The position numbers and the translations under genes are program-made. Below are positions 7,294 to 15,410 of a stretch of 64,000 bases of DNA, in pieces; the first letter of the stretch is position 1; the number at the start of each line of letters is the position of its first letter. The notes below the pieces were generated by a model. The model worked only from the letters and a program-made list of their open reading frames with translations. It was not told the origin of the DNA and made no database searches. The stretch is from Arthrobacter sp. AFG20 (GTDB taxonomy: Bacteria > Actinomycetota > Actinomycetes > Actinomycetales > Micrococcaceae), in the NCBI RefSeq assembly GCF_002892795.1, contig NZ_PJMC01000012.1:62001-126000 (forward strand). Reading direction: 5' to 3'.

Positions 7294-9531
7294 ATGCTCC
7301 CTACCCGCTCACGGGCCCGCACGGGCCCGGCATTGATTACCGCCGCAGCGCTGGCGCTCGGCGGGCTCATCGCCGCAGCCCCGGCCCATGCCGCCGTCGA
7401 CGGCGGCCTGGTCCTTAAATACAACCTGACGGAAACCGCCGGCACTGTGGCGGAGGACAGCTCCGGCAACGGCCGCAACGGCGTGATCAGCGGTGACGCC
7501 ACCACGCTGGGCAGTGAAGGGCTGCAGCTCGGCGGGACCAACGCCCACGTCCGCCTCCCGAACGACGTCATGCGCGGGCTCGATTCCATCACCGTCTCCA
7601 CGGACGTGAAGATCGCGGCTGACCAGGGCGCTCCCTACTTCATCTGGGGGATGGGCAACACCACCAGCGGCAGCGGCAACGGCTACCTCTTCACCACCGG
7701 CAACGCGTACCGGTCCTCCATCGCCAGCGGCAACTGGTCTACAGAGCAGACCCTCAGCGCCAACCGGGACCTGGCGCGCGGGGCCTGGAAAACCATCACT
7801 TACACGCTCAGCGGCGGCACCGCCGTCCTCTACGAGGACGGCACCGAGGTCGCCCGGAAAACCGGCGTCACCATCACCCCGGGAAGCATTGGCGGAGGAA
7901 CGACGACGGCGAACTACCTCGGGCGGTCCGTCTACAGCGGAGACAAGTACCTCAAGGGCCAGGTCCGCGACTTCCGCATCTACAACCGTGCACTCCGGGC
8001 CGACGAGGTGCGGGAGCTCGGATACGTTTCGCCCGAGCAGCGGGTTGCCCTCGACCTGCAGGACCTCTCGCCGGGGGACACCTCCGCGGTGACCGCCAAC
8101 CTTAAGCTGCCCGCCACCGGGCCGAACGGCTCGGCCTACGCCTGGTCCTCCTCGGATCCGGCCATCGTGTCCGCACAGGGAGCAGTGACCCGGCCGGCCC
8201 ACGGAACAGGAGATGCGACGGTGACGCTGACCGCCACTGCCACCTCAGGTGGGGCATCGGCGTCGAAATCCTTCACCGTCACGGTCCCGGAAGACATCAG
8301 CGACGACCAGAAGGTCGCTGAGGCCGCCACAGCCCTGAACGTGTGGGACGCGGATGCGATCCGCGGGAACATCAGCCTGCCGACGGCGGGGCTGTACGGC
8401 ACCAAGGTGGCGTGGGAGTCGAGCGATACCGCGGCGATCACGGCCACCGGCGAGGTGACGCGGCCGGGCTACGGCAGCGAGCCGGTGAAGCTTAACCTGC
8501 ACGCCACAGTGTCCCTCGGCAAGACCAAGGACAGGAAGAAGTTCCGGGTCACGGTGCTGCCGCTGCCCAAGGCCGAGCCCAAGGAGGGCTACGCCTTCGC
8601 TTACTTCACCGGCAACGACCTCGCCGGCGAGAACATCTACATGGCCGCCAGCCGCGGCAACGACGCACTCAAGTGGGACGAACTGAACGGCGGCAAGCCG
8701 GTCCTCAAGTCGGGCCTCGGCACCAAGGGCCTGCGCGATCCGTTCATCATCCGCTCCCCGGAAGGCGACAAGTTCTACATGATCGCCACGGACCTCTCCA
8801 TCGGAAGCGGCACCAGCTGGGACTCCTCACAGCGCCAGGGCAGCCAGTCCATCGAGGTGTGGGAGTCGACTGACCTGGTGAACTGGTCCGAACAGCGCCA
8901 TGTGAAGGTTTCGCCGGATAGCGCAGGGAACACGTGGGCGCCGGAAGCGCACTACGACGAGAAGATCGGCGCCTACGTGGTCTACTGGGCCTCCAAGATT
9001 TACGCCGACAACGACCCCAACCACACCGGGGGCACGCACAACAAGATGATGTACTCCACCACCCGGGACTTCAGGACCTTCACCGAGGCCAAGGTGTGGA
9101 ACGACCCAGGCAACTCGGTGATCGATTCCACGGTCATCAAGGAGGGCGACTCGTACTACCGGTTCACCAAGGACGAGGGCCAGGTCTCCGGCTGCCTGGA
9201 CATCATGCAGGAAAAGTCGAGCGACCTGCTGGCCGTTGACCTGCCGGCCACGAACCCGCGCAACTGGACGCTGATGGGCAACTGCATCGGCAAGAAGGCC
9301 GGAACCGGCGGCGTGGAAGGGCCCACCATCTTCAAGTCGAACACCGAGGAGAAGTACTACCTGTTCGTTGATGAATTCGGCGGCCGCGGCTACATCCCGC
9401 TGGAAAGCACCAGCCTCGAAAACCCGAACTGGAAGCTCTCCACCAACTATGAACTGCCCCGGGCACCGCGCCACGGCACGGTCCTGCCGGTCACCAAGGC
9501 GGAGCTGGAACGGCTGCACGCGCAGCTGTGA
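7294..9531 (+). CDS. Secreted GH43-type glycosidase with LamG-like and two Ig-like domains
   Basis: Predicted extracellular arabinan/xylan-side-chain hydrolase, 745 residues. A signal peptide ends near PAHAAVDGG (~33). Residues ~34-240 form a LamG/concanavalin module (NGRNGVISGD, VRDFRIYNRALRADEVRELG). Two bacterial Ig-like repeats follow (~248-332 and ~335-422, each with a W-S/E-SSD-x-A-x-I motif). The C-terminal five-bladed GH43 domain (~432-745) includes GLRDPFIIR (Asp482) and GGVEGPTIF (Glu675), candidate catalytic residues by family pattern. The start was chosen at MLPTRSRARTG because the upstream in-frame extension runs through the terminator; its ribosome-binding site is weak. AGCGTTCCCA at 7241 resembles half of the upstream operator but is not convincing. 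Confidence 0.82.
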   Translation: MLPTRSRARTGPALITAAALALGGLIAAAPAHAAVDGGLVLKYNLTETAGTVAEDSSGNGRNGVISGDATTLGSEGLQLGGTNAHVRLPNDVMRGLDSITVSTDVKIAADQGAPYFIWGMGNTTSGSGNGYLFTTGNAYRSSIASGNWSTEQTLSANRDLARGAWKTITYTLSGGTAVLYEDGTEVARKTGVTITPGSIGGGTTTANYLGRSVYSGDKYLKGQVRDFRIYNRALRADEVRELGYVSPEQRVALDLQDLSPGDTSAVTANLKLPATGPNGSAYAWSSSDPAIVSAQGAVTRPAHGTGDATVTLTATATSGGASASKSFTVTVPEDISDDQKVAEAATALNVWDADAIRGNISLPTAGLYGTKVAWESSDTAAITATGEVTRPGYGSEPVKLNLHATVSLGKTKDRKKFRVTVLPLPKAEPKEGYAFAYFTGNDLAGENIYMAASRGNDALKWDELNGGKPVLKSGLGTKGLRDPFIIRSPEGDKFYMIATDLSIGSGTSWDSSQRQGSQSIEVWESTDLVNWSEQRHVKVSPDSAGNTWAPEAHYDEKIGAYVVYWASKIYADNDPNHTGGTHNKMMYSTTRDFRTFTEAKVWNDPGNSVIDSTVIKEGDSYYRFTKDEGQVSGCLDIMQEKSSDLLAVDLPATNPRNWTLMGNCIGKKAGTGGVEGPTIFKSNTEEKYYLFVDEFGGRGYIPLESTSLENPNWKLSTNYELPRAPRHGTVLPVTKAELERLHAQL

Positions 9532-9550
9532 TGTATTTCTGGATAGCTGA

Positions 9551-9590
9551 AACCGAGGGGTTCCGTCCGCACCGGCGGAACCCCTCGGTT
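9551..9590. terminator. Bidirectional terminator between convergent genes
   Basis: Perfect 15-bp inverted repeat AACCGAGGGGTTCCG / CGGAACCCCTCGGTT with a 10-nt loop, followed by TATTT on the plus strand. It serves the GH43 gene and overlaps the stop codon of the convergent HTH gene. Confidence 0.88.
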
Positions 9591-9805
9591 TATTTCTTGC
9601 CGTACTTCTTGTGGACAGCCTGCTTGCTGACGCCGAGGGCGTTCGCAATCGCCTCCCAGGACAGGCCAGCGAGGCGGGCCCGCCGGACGAGGGCAGCTTC
9701 CGCCCGCCCGATTTCACGGTGCAGCTCAGCAACGGCCTGCAGCCCATTCACCGGATTATTGCCGTCCATGGATCCCACCAGGGTTTTCAACCGGTCCACC
9801 TCCAT
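9590..9805 (-). CDS. Small helix-turn-helix protein
   Basis: Short DNA-binding protein, 71 residues from the ATG at 9805, with a C-terminal HTH (LAGLSWEAIANALGVSKQAVHKKYGKK) of the kind seen in sigma-70 region 4 or small actinobacterial regulators. In-frame alternatives are ATG 9817 (75 aa) and TTG 9841 (83 aa); none has a ribosome-binding site. On this strand TTGACG (9841-9836) and TATGGT (9818-9813) are spaced 17 bp, which would put the transcript start at about the 9805 ATG, so a leaderless start is likely. Tandem palindromes cover this promoter, suggesting autoregulation (inference). Its target beyond its own promoter and the divergent GNAT gene is unknown. Confidence 0.75.
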   Translation of the reverse strand: MEVDRLKTLVGSMDGNNPVNGLQAVAELHREIGRAEAALVRRARLAGLSWEAIANALGVSKQAVHKKYGKK

Positions 9806-9806
9806 G

Positions 9807-9854
9807 GCGTCAACCATAGTTGACGACACGTGCTGCGTCAATGAAAGTTGACGC
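9807..9854. promoter_or_regulatory. Tandem inverted-repeat operators, 28-bp period
   Basis: The half-site GCGTCAA occurs at 9807 and 9835, and its partner TTGACG at 9820 and 9848, each pair exactly 28 bp apart. This makes two inverted repeats, 9807-9825 and 9835-9854; the second has perfect 7-bp arms and a 6-bp spacer. The half-sites double as -35 boxes for both divergent promoters. Confidence 0.7.
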
Positions 9855-9875
9855 CCCTGTGGCCAGGCCTACAAT
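9848..9875 (+). promoter_or_regulatory. Sigma-70-type promoter of the GNAT gene
   Basis: TTGACG (9848-9853), 16-bp spacer, TACAAT (9870-9875), 39 bp before the GNAT start codon. The -35 lies inside the second inverted repeat, and CTACAA-TCCT-TTGTAG (9869-9884) spans the -10. Confidence 0.65.
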
Positions 9876-9914
9876 CCTTTGTAGTGATTTTCGCCCGCTC
9901 TCACAGGAGTTTCT

Positions 9915-10448
9915 ATGATCCGGAAGGCCGTTGCCGGCGACGCCGCTGCCCTGGCTGACTTGGCCGCGGCCACTTTCCCGCTCGCTTGCCCGCCCGGATC
10001 CTCGCCGGAGGACATCCGGCTCCACCTGAAGCGGACGCTCAGTGCGGACAAATTCGCGGAGTACCTCGCCGACAGCAAGATTGCCATCCTGGTGCTTGAG
10101 CAGGGCGGCCGGCTTGATGGTTACACCCTGCTGGTCGACCGGCGGTCAACGGACCCCGATGTGCTCCGCGCCCTGGGCACACACCCGTCCGTCGAGCTGA
10201 GCAAGTGCTATGTGCACCCGGACCACCACGGACGGGGCGCGGCCTCCACGCTCATGCGGACCTCGCTGGACTGGGCCGCGGACCAGGGGGCGGCAAGCGT
10301 CTGGCTGGGGGTCAACAGCCAGAACGCCAAGGCCATCCGCTTCTACGAGAAATCAGGCTTCACCAAGGTGGGGACGAAGTCATTCACTTTGGGCGACTCG
10401 GTGGAGATCGACTTCATCCTGGAGTGCCCCCTTCCGGGGAAGGGCTGA
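9915..10448 (+). CDS. GNAT-family N-acetyltransferase
   Basis: Cytoplasmic acetyltransferase, 177 residues, using acetyl-CoA on an unknown amine. The GNAT core is visible: YVHPDHHGRGAASTLM (~98-113, motif A with the Q/R-x-x-G-x-G/A pyrophosphate loop), then VWLGVNSQNAKAIRFYEKSGF (~129-149, motif B) and a final beta strand. Start ATG follows AGGAG. It has its own promoter facing the small HTH gene. Its 3' end overlaps the convergent MFS gene by 35 bp. Similar Arthrobacter-type proteins are usually annotated only as GNAT; I cannot name the substrate. Confidence 0.88.
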   Translation: MIRKAVAGDAAALADLAAATFPLACPPGSSPEDIRLHLKRTLSADKFAEYLADSKIAILVLEQGGRLDGYTLLVDRRSTDPDVLRALGTHPSVELSKCYVHPDHHGRGAASTLMRTSLDWAADQGAASVWLGVNSQNAKAIRFYEKSGFTKVGTKSFTLGDSVEIDFILECPLPGKG

Positions 10449-11715
10449 CGGCTGCGCTCCCGCGAGGCGCCCGCCTCCTCGGAAAGGAGGCGAGTAGCTG
10501 CTGCCGCAAAGTCAGCCGGCTGCTCCGGACCACCACGATCACTGCGAGCAATCCGGTCAGCAGGACGACGGCGCCGCCGGCGGCCACCGACCAGCGGGCG
10601 CCGAAGGTGCTGCCAAGCCAGCCCATGAGCGGGGCCCCCAAGGCAGTCCCGCCCTGCAGGGTCGCCAGATAAAGGGCAAGCACTCGTCCCCGGAACTGCG
10701 GCTCCACTGAGAGCTGGATGCTTGTATTGCAGCTGTTCAGGAAGGTAATCGATGCGAGGCCGACCGGCACCAGAATGGCGGCGTACAGCCAGAACGACGG
10801 CGAGACGCTGCCGATCAGGGTAAAGAGGCCCAGCCCCAGCGCTCCGCCGAGCAGGAAACGCAGCCGGGGGCGGGACCTGCGTGCGGCGAGCAGTGCTCCG
10901 GCCAGTGTCCCGACAGCCATGATGGAGCCCAGAAGTCCGAATTCACCGGGCCCCATGCCGAATTCCGCCGTGGCCATCAGGGCGTTGGTGATGGGAAAGT
11001 TCATGCCGAAGGCCCCCAGGACGCCGACCAGGACGAGGATCAGCACCAGATCCGGACGGCGGCGGACATAGCCCAGCCCCTCGGCCACCTGGTGTTTGCT
11101 GCGGGCGGCCGGCGCAGCCGGGACCAGCTCCGATGCGCGGATCCGGGCCAGCGAGATCAGCACTGCGGCGAAACTGGCGGCGTTGAGCAGGAAAACGGGG
11201 CCGGTGCCAACCCACGCAATGAGCACGCCTGCGATCGCGGGCCCTGTGAGCCGGGCGGTGTTGAAGGAGGCGGAGTTGAGGGACACTGCGTTGGCGATAT
11301 GGTCCTGCCCCACGAGTTCGGAGACGAAGGACTGGCGTGCCGGCCCGTCAATGGCGCTGGCCAGCCCAAGGCAGAGAGCGGCCGCATACACCTGCCACAG
11401 TTGCGCCGCGCCGGTCACCACCAGGAGCCCCACAACCAGCCCGCACAGGCCCATGGCCGTCTGCGTCCACAGCAGGATCACGCGTTTCCGGTACCGGTCT
11501 GCGAGCACTCCTGCGTAGGGGCCAAGCAGCAGCATGGGAAGGAACTGCAGGGCCGTGGTGATGCCGACGGCGGTGCCGGAATGGTCCGTGAGGACGGTCA
11601 GGACCAGCCAGTCCTGGGCGACCCTCTGCATCCAGGTGCCGATGTTGGAGACGAGCGCCCCGCCCGCCCACAGCCGGTAGTTGGGGTTCTGCAATGCCCG
11701 GAAGGTGGCGCTCAC
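10414..11715 (-). CDS. MFS transporter, EntS-like exporter family
   Basis: Inner-membrane proton-driven exporter with about 12 transmembrane helices, 433 residues. The N-terminus (FRALQNPNYRLWAGGALVSNIGTWMQRVAQDWLVL) and the loop LLGPYAGVLADRYRKR are typical of the EntS/macrolide-type MFS group. Its ATG overlaps the stop of the upstream MarR gene by 4 bp, so the pair is one operon in which MarR probably represses the pump until an effector binds. The substrate is unknown; a drug or small-metabolite efflux role is inferred from the pairing. The final residues are low-complexity and cross the end of the convergent GNAT gene. Confidence 0.9.
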   Translation of the reverse strand: MSATFRALQNPNYRLWAGGALVSNIGTWMQRVAQDWLVLTVLTDHSGTAVGITTALQFLPMLLLGPYAGVLADRYRKRVILLWTQTAMGLCGLVVGLLVVTGAAQLWQVYAAALCLGLASAIDGPARQSFVSELVGQDHIANAVSLNSASFNTARLTGPAIAGVLIAWVGTGPVFLLNAASFAAVLISLARIRASELVPAAPAARSKHQVAEGLGYVRRRPDLVLILVLVGVLGAFGMNFPITNALMATAEFGMGPGEFGLLGSIMAVGTLAGALLAARRSRPRLRFLLGGALGLGLFTLIGSVSPSFWLYAAILVPVGLASITFLNSCNTSIQLSVEPQFRGRVLALYLATLQGGTALGAPLMGWLGSTFGARWSVAAGGAVVLLTGLLAVIVVVRSSRLTLRQQLLASFPRRRAPRGSAAVSPSPEGGTPG

Positions 11716-12173
11716 AGGGCGCTCATTTCCTGCATGATGTGCGCCGCGCGGCTCAGTGTCAGCCGGTCCTCCGGGCTCAAACCGGCCACCCGCTTGGCCA
11801 GCCAGGCGGTCCGCTGTTCCCGCGCCTCTTCCAGGACGTCCACCCCCGCAGGGGTGATGCCTACCTGAATTTGGCGGCCGTCCTCCGGGTGCGCTGACCG
11901 GGACACAAAGCCCTGCTCTGCAAGGGCGTTGACGATCCGGGTCATCGAAGGTGCTTGCACATGCTCCCGCGCCGCCAGCTCCCGGGGCGTGCGCGGGCCG
12001 TCACTGTGAAGCTGGGCCAGCACCGTGTACTGGCCCGGCGTGATGATGTCTCCGGTCGCTTCTACCCGAAGCCGGCGGGAGGTCCGCATCACGGCGGTCC
12101 GAAGGTCGATTGCCAGGATGTCCGGCCTGATTGATTGTGGGGTTTCTTGGTGTGCCGCTTCGGTCGCAGGCAT
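11712..12173 (-). CDS. MarR-family transcriptional regulator
   Basis: Winged-helix repressor, 153 residues. Visible MarR features are ITPGQYTVLAQLHSDGPRTP (helix 2), REHVQAPSMTRIVNALAEQG (recognition helix, ~73-92) and the beta-wing around RSAHPEDGRQIQVGIT with its conserved D-x-R. I chose the ATG at 12173 because AAGGAGG lies 12 bp upstream; a TTG 14 codons earlier is in frame but lies inside the operator. It is the first gene of an operon with the MFS exporter, and a 14-bp perfect palindrome directly upstream is its probable autoregulatory site. Confidence 0.9.
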   Translation of the reverse strand: MPATEAAHQETPQSIRPDILAIDLRTAVMRTSRRLRVEATGDIITPGQYTVLAQLHSDGPRTPRELAAREHVQAPSMTRIVNALAEQGFVSRSAHPEDGRQIQVGITPAGVDVLEEAREQRTAWLAKRVAGLSPEDRLTLSRAAHIMQEMSAL

Positions 12174-12214
12174 TGAGGAAGTGCGCCTCCTTTTCGTTGG
12201 CGAATTAGTTAGCA

Positions 12215-12228
12215 ACGCTAATTAGCGT
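12215..12228. promoter_or_regulatory. Palindromic operator upstream of marR-MFS
   Basis: ACGCTAATTAGCGT is a perfect 14-bp palindrome, 41 bp upstream of the MarR start. A second arrangement, AATTAG (12203) and CTAATT (12218), overlaps it. Spacing and position fit MarR autoregulation. Confidence 0.7.
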
Positions 12229-12287
12229 CTCTAACCATCATCCGCCGACTGTTCCCGCGAGGCAACCCATACGTAGGCGAATGTGAG

Positions 12288-13370
12288 CTATTTCGCCTTC
12301 GGTGCCGCCGTGCTTGCGCGGATCACGAGTTCGGTGGGCACCAGGGTTACGCCGGGTTCGGTGGTGTTGGTGCGGATCTGCTGCAGGACGTTGTCCACGC
12401 ACCGGTTGCCGACGTCGGCGAAGTTCTGGTGGACCGTGGTGAGCGGGGGAGCGTAGGAGGAGGCTTCGGGGACGTCGTCGAAGCCGACCAGGCTGATGTC
12501 CTCGGGAACTGATTTTCCCTTTTCCCGCAAGGCCCGCAGCAGGCCCAGGGCCATGTGGTCGTTCGCCGCGAACACCGCGGTGCAGCCCGGTTCGTCGGCG
12601 AGCCGGAGCCCCGCTGCATAGCCGGAGTCCGCTGACCAGTCGCCGCGGAGCACGGGCGGGACGGCCCTGCCGGCGGCGGTGAGGGTGCTGCGCCAGGCGG
12701 CGGCGCGCCGTTCGGCGGCGAAGGATTCTTCGGGCCCGGCGACGTGCCAGACCGTCTCGTGGCCCAAATCCAAAAGGTGCCGGACCGCTTTGTGGGCGCC
12801 GTCGGCCTGGTCGGTGTCCACCACGCTGTACTGCTCGCCGGCGTCGGAATCGACGACGACGACCTTCACTCCCGGGGGCAGCGTAACTGTCGCTGCATCC
12901 AGGAGGTGGACCTCCATGATGGCGATCACTGCGTCGACGGCGAGTTCGCCCATTCGGGAGAACGCACCCTGGATCCCGGCCTGGGTTGGGGCTGTAACCG
13001 GGATCAGTGTGATGGCGAAGTCCTGCCGCGCCGCGTGCAGCGCGATGGCCTCCAGGGTGCGCATGTTCCCGAGCGAAGACAGTGAGAACGTGATCACGCC
13101 GATGGTCCGGAAGCTGCCGCGCTTGAGCGCCCGGGCCGCGCTGTTCGGCCGGTATCCGAGCTCGTTCATCGCCGCAATGACCTGGCGCCGCGTGCTTTCG
13201 ATGACGTCCGGGCTCCCGTTGGACACCCGCGAAACCGTTTGGGAGGAGACGCCGGCGAGCTTGGCGACGTCGGCCATGGACACCTGCGGCTTTCGCCGCA
13301 GTGCGGCGCCTGCCGCGCCCCCTGCAGCGGACAGATTGTGGACCGGGGCTTGACCGGGTTCGTGCTCCAT
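12288..13370 (-). CDS. LacI-family regulator of the galactan operon
   Basis: Repressor, 360 residues from ATG 13370. After a variable ~30-residue N-terminal tail comes the LacI HTH MADVAKLAGVSSQTVSRVSN with the hinge helix, then a sugar-binding core (TIGVITFSLSSLGNMRTLEA, AVFAANDHMALGLLRALREKGK, VPEDISLVGFDDVPEAS). It is divergent from the ABC transporter/GH42/GH30 operon, and two palindromes of the LacI type (TGTTTrCGCAAACA) fill the gap, so it is almost certainly the local regulator. A TTG at 13400 is in frame but lies inside the first palindrome. The inducer is likely galactose or a galacto-oligosaccharide (inference from the operon). Confidence 0.93.
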   Translation of the reverse strand: MEHEPGQAPVHNLSAAGGAAGAALRRKPQVSMADVAKLAGVSSQTVSRVSNGSPDVIESTRRQVIAAMNELGYRPNSAARALKRGSFRTIGVITFSLSSLGNMRTLEAIALHAARQDFAITLIPVTAPTQAGIQGAFSRMGELAVDAVIAIMEVHLLDAATVTLPPGVKVVVVDSDAGEQYSVVDTDQADGAHKAVRHLLDLGHETVWHVAGPEESFAAERRAAAWRSTLTAAGRAVPPVLRGDWSADSGYAAGLRLADEPGCTAVFAANDHMALGLLRALREKGKSVPEDISLVGFDDVPEASSYAPPLTTVHQNFADVGNRCVDNVLQQIRTNTTEPGVTLVPTELVIRASTAAPKAK

Positions 13371-13389
13371 GTCACCATCGTACCAATCA

Positions 13390-13403
13390 TGTTTGCGCAA
13401 ACA
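13390..13403. promoter_or_regulatory. LacI operator 1 of the galactan operon
   Basis: TGTTTGCGCAAACA, a perfect 14-bp palindrome with central CG, 20 bp upstream of the repressor ATG. The second copy is 34 bp away, centre to centre. Confidence 0.88.
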
Positions 13404-13423
13404 CTAACAAAAGATCACACCGA

Positions 13424-13437
13424 TGTTTACGCAAACA
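13424..13437. promoter_or_regulatory. LacI operator 2 of the galactan operon
   Basis: TGTTTACGCAAACA, one base different from operator 1, 51 bp upstream of the first permease start. The pair likely controls both divergent transcripts. Confidence 0.88.
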
Positions 13438-13487
13438 GAACACCTTCCGTCACCCGCCCGGTGACGCAGCCCTACAGAGGACCTTTC

Positions 13488-14426
13488 ATGACAATGACGT
13501 CCCCGCAAGTCGCAGCGCGAGCCGGAGCGGGCGCCCCTGCAGGCCAATCGAGCCGCCGCGCCAGCCGGCGTTCCTGGGCAGGCTGGTGGTTCATCGGCCC
13601 GTTCATGGCCGTGTTCGCCCTGGTTTTCCTTGCCCCGATCGCTTACTCCATCTACCTGAGCGTTTTCCGCAACCAGCTCATCGGCGGTACGGCGTTCGTG
13701 GGCCTGGACAACTACGCCCGGGCCCTGGGCGACGCTCAATTCTGGTCCGCATTGGGGAGGGTTTCCCTGTTCCTGGCAGTCCAGGTTCCGGTCATGCTGT
13801 TCATCGCCCTCGTTGTGGCCCTCGCCCTGGACAGCGGCCGGCTTTACGGAAGGTCGTTCTTCCGGATCTCGATCTTCCTTCCCTATGCTGTGCCGGCGGT
13901 CGTCGCCACGCTCATGTGGGGCTTCATGTACGGCACCCGCTTCGGCCTGGTGGGAAACATCAACCAGGCCTTCGGCCTGAACCTGCCCAGCCCGCTCTCC
14001 TCTGAACTGGTGCTGGCCTCCATTGGAAACATCGTCACCTGGGAATTCATCGGCTACAACATGCTGATCTTCTACTCCGCCCTGACCGTCATTCCCAAGT
14101 CGCTCTATGAGGCCGCCGAGATCGACGGCGCCGGCCAGCTGAGGGTCATCACCGCCATCAAGCTGCCGGCCATCCGCGGCGCCATCGTGGTGGCCAGCAT
14201 CTTCTCCGTGATCGGCAGCTTCCAGCTCTTCAACGAGCCCAGCATCCTCAAGAGCCTCTCACCCAACACCATCTCGACCTACTTCACACCCAACCTGTAC
14301 GCCTTCTCCCTGTCGTTCTCCGGGCAGCAGTACAACTACTCCGCCACGGTGGCGATCATCATGGGGCTGATCACCATGGCCATTGCCTATGCCGTCCAGG
14401 TCCGCGGCATGCGAAAGGAGCGCTGA
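13488..14426 (+). CDS. CUT1 sugar ABC transporter permease (MalF-like)
   Basis: Integral membrane permease, 312 residues. It has a basic cytoplasmic N-terminus rich in Ala/Ser/Arg, six predicted helices, and the EAA loop YEAAEIDGAGQLRVITAIKLPAI that docks the ATPase. First gene of the operon, 51 bp after operator 2, preceded by AGAGGA. The ATG at 13488 (MTMTSPQVAAR) was chosen over longer in-frame extensions that run through the operators. No ATPase gene is present in the operon, so a shared MsiK-type ATPase encoded elsewhere probably energises it, as is usual for CUT1 systems in actinobacteria. Confidence 0.92.
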   Translation: MTMTSPQVAARAGAGAPAGQSSRRASRRSWAGWWFIGPFMAVFALVFLAPIAYSIYLSVFRNQLIGGTAFVGLDNYARALGDAQFWSALGRVSLFLAVQVPVMLFIALVVALALDSGRLYGRSFFRISIFLPYAVPAVVATLMWGFMYGTRFGLVGNINQAFGLNLPSPLSSELVLASIGNIVTWEFIGYNMLIFYSALTVIPKSLYEAAEIDGAGQLRVITAIKLPAIRGAIVVASIFSVIGSFQLFNEPSILKSLSPNTISTYFTPNLYAFSLSFSGQQYNYSATVAIIMGLITMAIAYAVQVRGMRKER

Positions 14427-14428
14427 CC

Positions 14429-15367
14429 ATGAGCGTTCAGACAGCCGCCCGTCCCGGCAGCGCCGGCGCATCATCCCCGGCCAAATTCCGCACCACGCGT
14501 CTGCGGCCCGCACGGATAGGACGGCGCTCGCGCCGCAGCCTGGCACTGACTCTGCTGATGGGACTTGTCCTGCTGTACAGCCTGGCCCCGCTGTTCTGGC
14601 TGCTGGTCAACGCCACCAAAACCCAGGACGGCCTCCTCAACTCCTTCGGCCTGTGGTTCGACGGCGATTTTGCCCTCTGGGACAACATCGCCCGGACAGC
14701 AACTTACGACGGCGGGATCTTCCTGCGCTGGTTCGCCAACACGGTCCTTTACGTCGTCCTCGGCGCCGGCGGTGCCACGTTCCTCGCCGTCCTCGGCGGC
14801 TACGCGCTGGCGAAGTTCGACTTCCCCGGCCGGAAGGCGGTGTTCGCCGTCGTGATCGGCGCGGTGGCCATCCCGGGCACGGCCCTCGCCGTTCCCACCT
14901 TCCTCATGTTCAGCCAGATGGGCCTCACCAACACTCCGTGGGCCGTGATCATCCCCTCGCTCATCTCGCCCTTCGGCCTGTACCTCATGTGGACCTTCGC
15001 CTCCGAGGCCATCCCCACCGAGATCATGGAGTCCGCCCGGATCGACGGCGCCAGCGAGGCACGCACGTTCTTCCAGGTCTGCCTGCCGCTGCTGACCCCG
15101 GGCATCGTCACCGTGCTGCTCTTCACCATGGTGGCCACGTGGAACAACTACTTCCTGCCGCTGATCATGCTGAAGAACCCGGACTGGTACCCCCTTACCC
15201 TGGGCCTGAATGCCTGGAACGCGCAGGCCGCCACCGCTGGCGGAGAAGCCATCTTCAACCTCGTCATCACAGGATCCCTGCTCACCATCCTGCCGCTGAT
15301 CGCAGCGTTCCTGCTGCTCCAGCGCTACTGGCAGTCCGGCCTTTCCGCCGGAAGCGTCAAAGAATAA
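14429..15367 (+). CDS. CUT1 sugar ABC transporter permease (MalG-like)
   Basis: Second permease, 312 residues, two bases after the first gene and preceded by AAGGAGCG. The EAA loop MESARIDGASEARTFFQVCLPLL is present, as is the NAT..D segment common after the first helix of MalG-type subunits. It forms the transmembrane channel with the upstream MalF-like protein for a galacto-oligosaccharide or arabinogalactan fragment (inferred from GH42 and GH30 downstream). Confidence 0.92.
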   Translation: MSVQTAARPGSAGASSPAKFRTTRLRPARIGRRSRRSLALTLLMGLVLLYSLAPLFWLLVNATKTQDGLLNSFGLWFDGDFALWDNIARTATYDGGIFLRWFANTVLYVVLGAGGATFLAVLGGYALAKFDFPGRKAVFAVVIGAVAIPGTALAVPTFLMFSQMGLTNTPWAVIIPSLISPFGLYLMWTFASEAIPTEIMESARIDGASEARTFFQVCLPLLTPGIVTVLLFTMVATWNNYFLPLIMLKNPDWYPLTLGLNAWNAQAATAGGEAIFNLVITGSLLTILPLIAAFLLLQRYWQSGLSAGSVKE

Positions 15368-15410
15368 CGCCCCGTCCACCCTCATCAACAACGCAGTTAG
15401 AAGGAAGACC

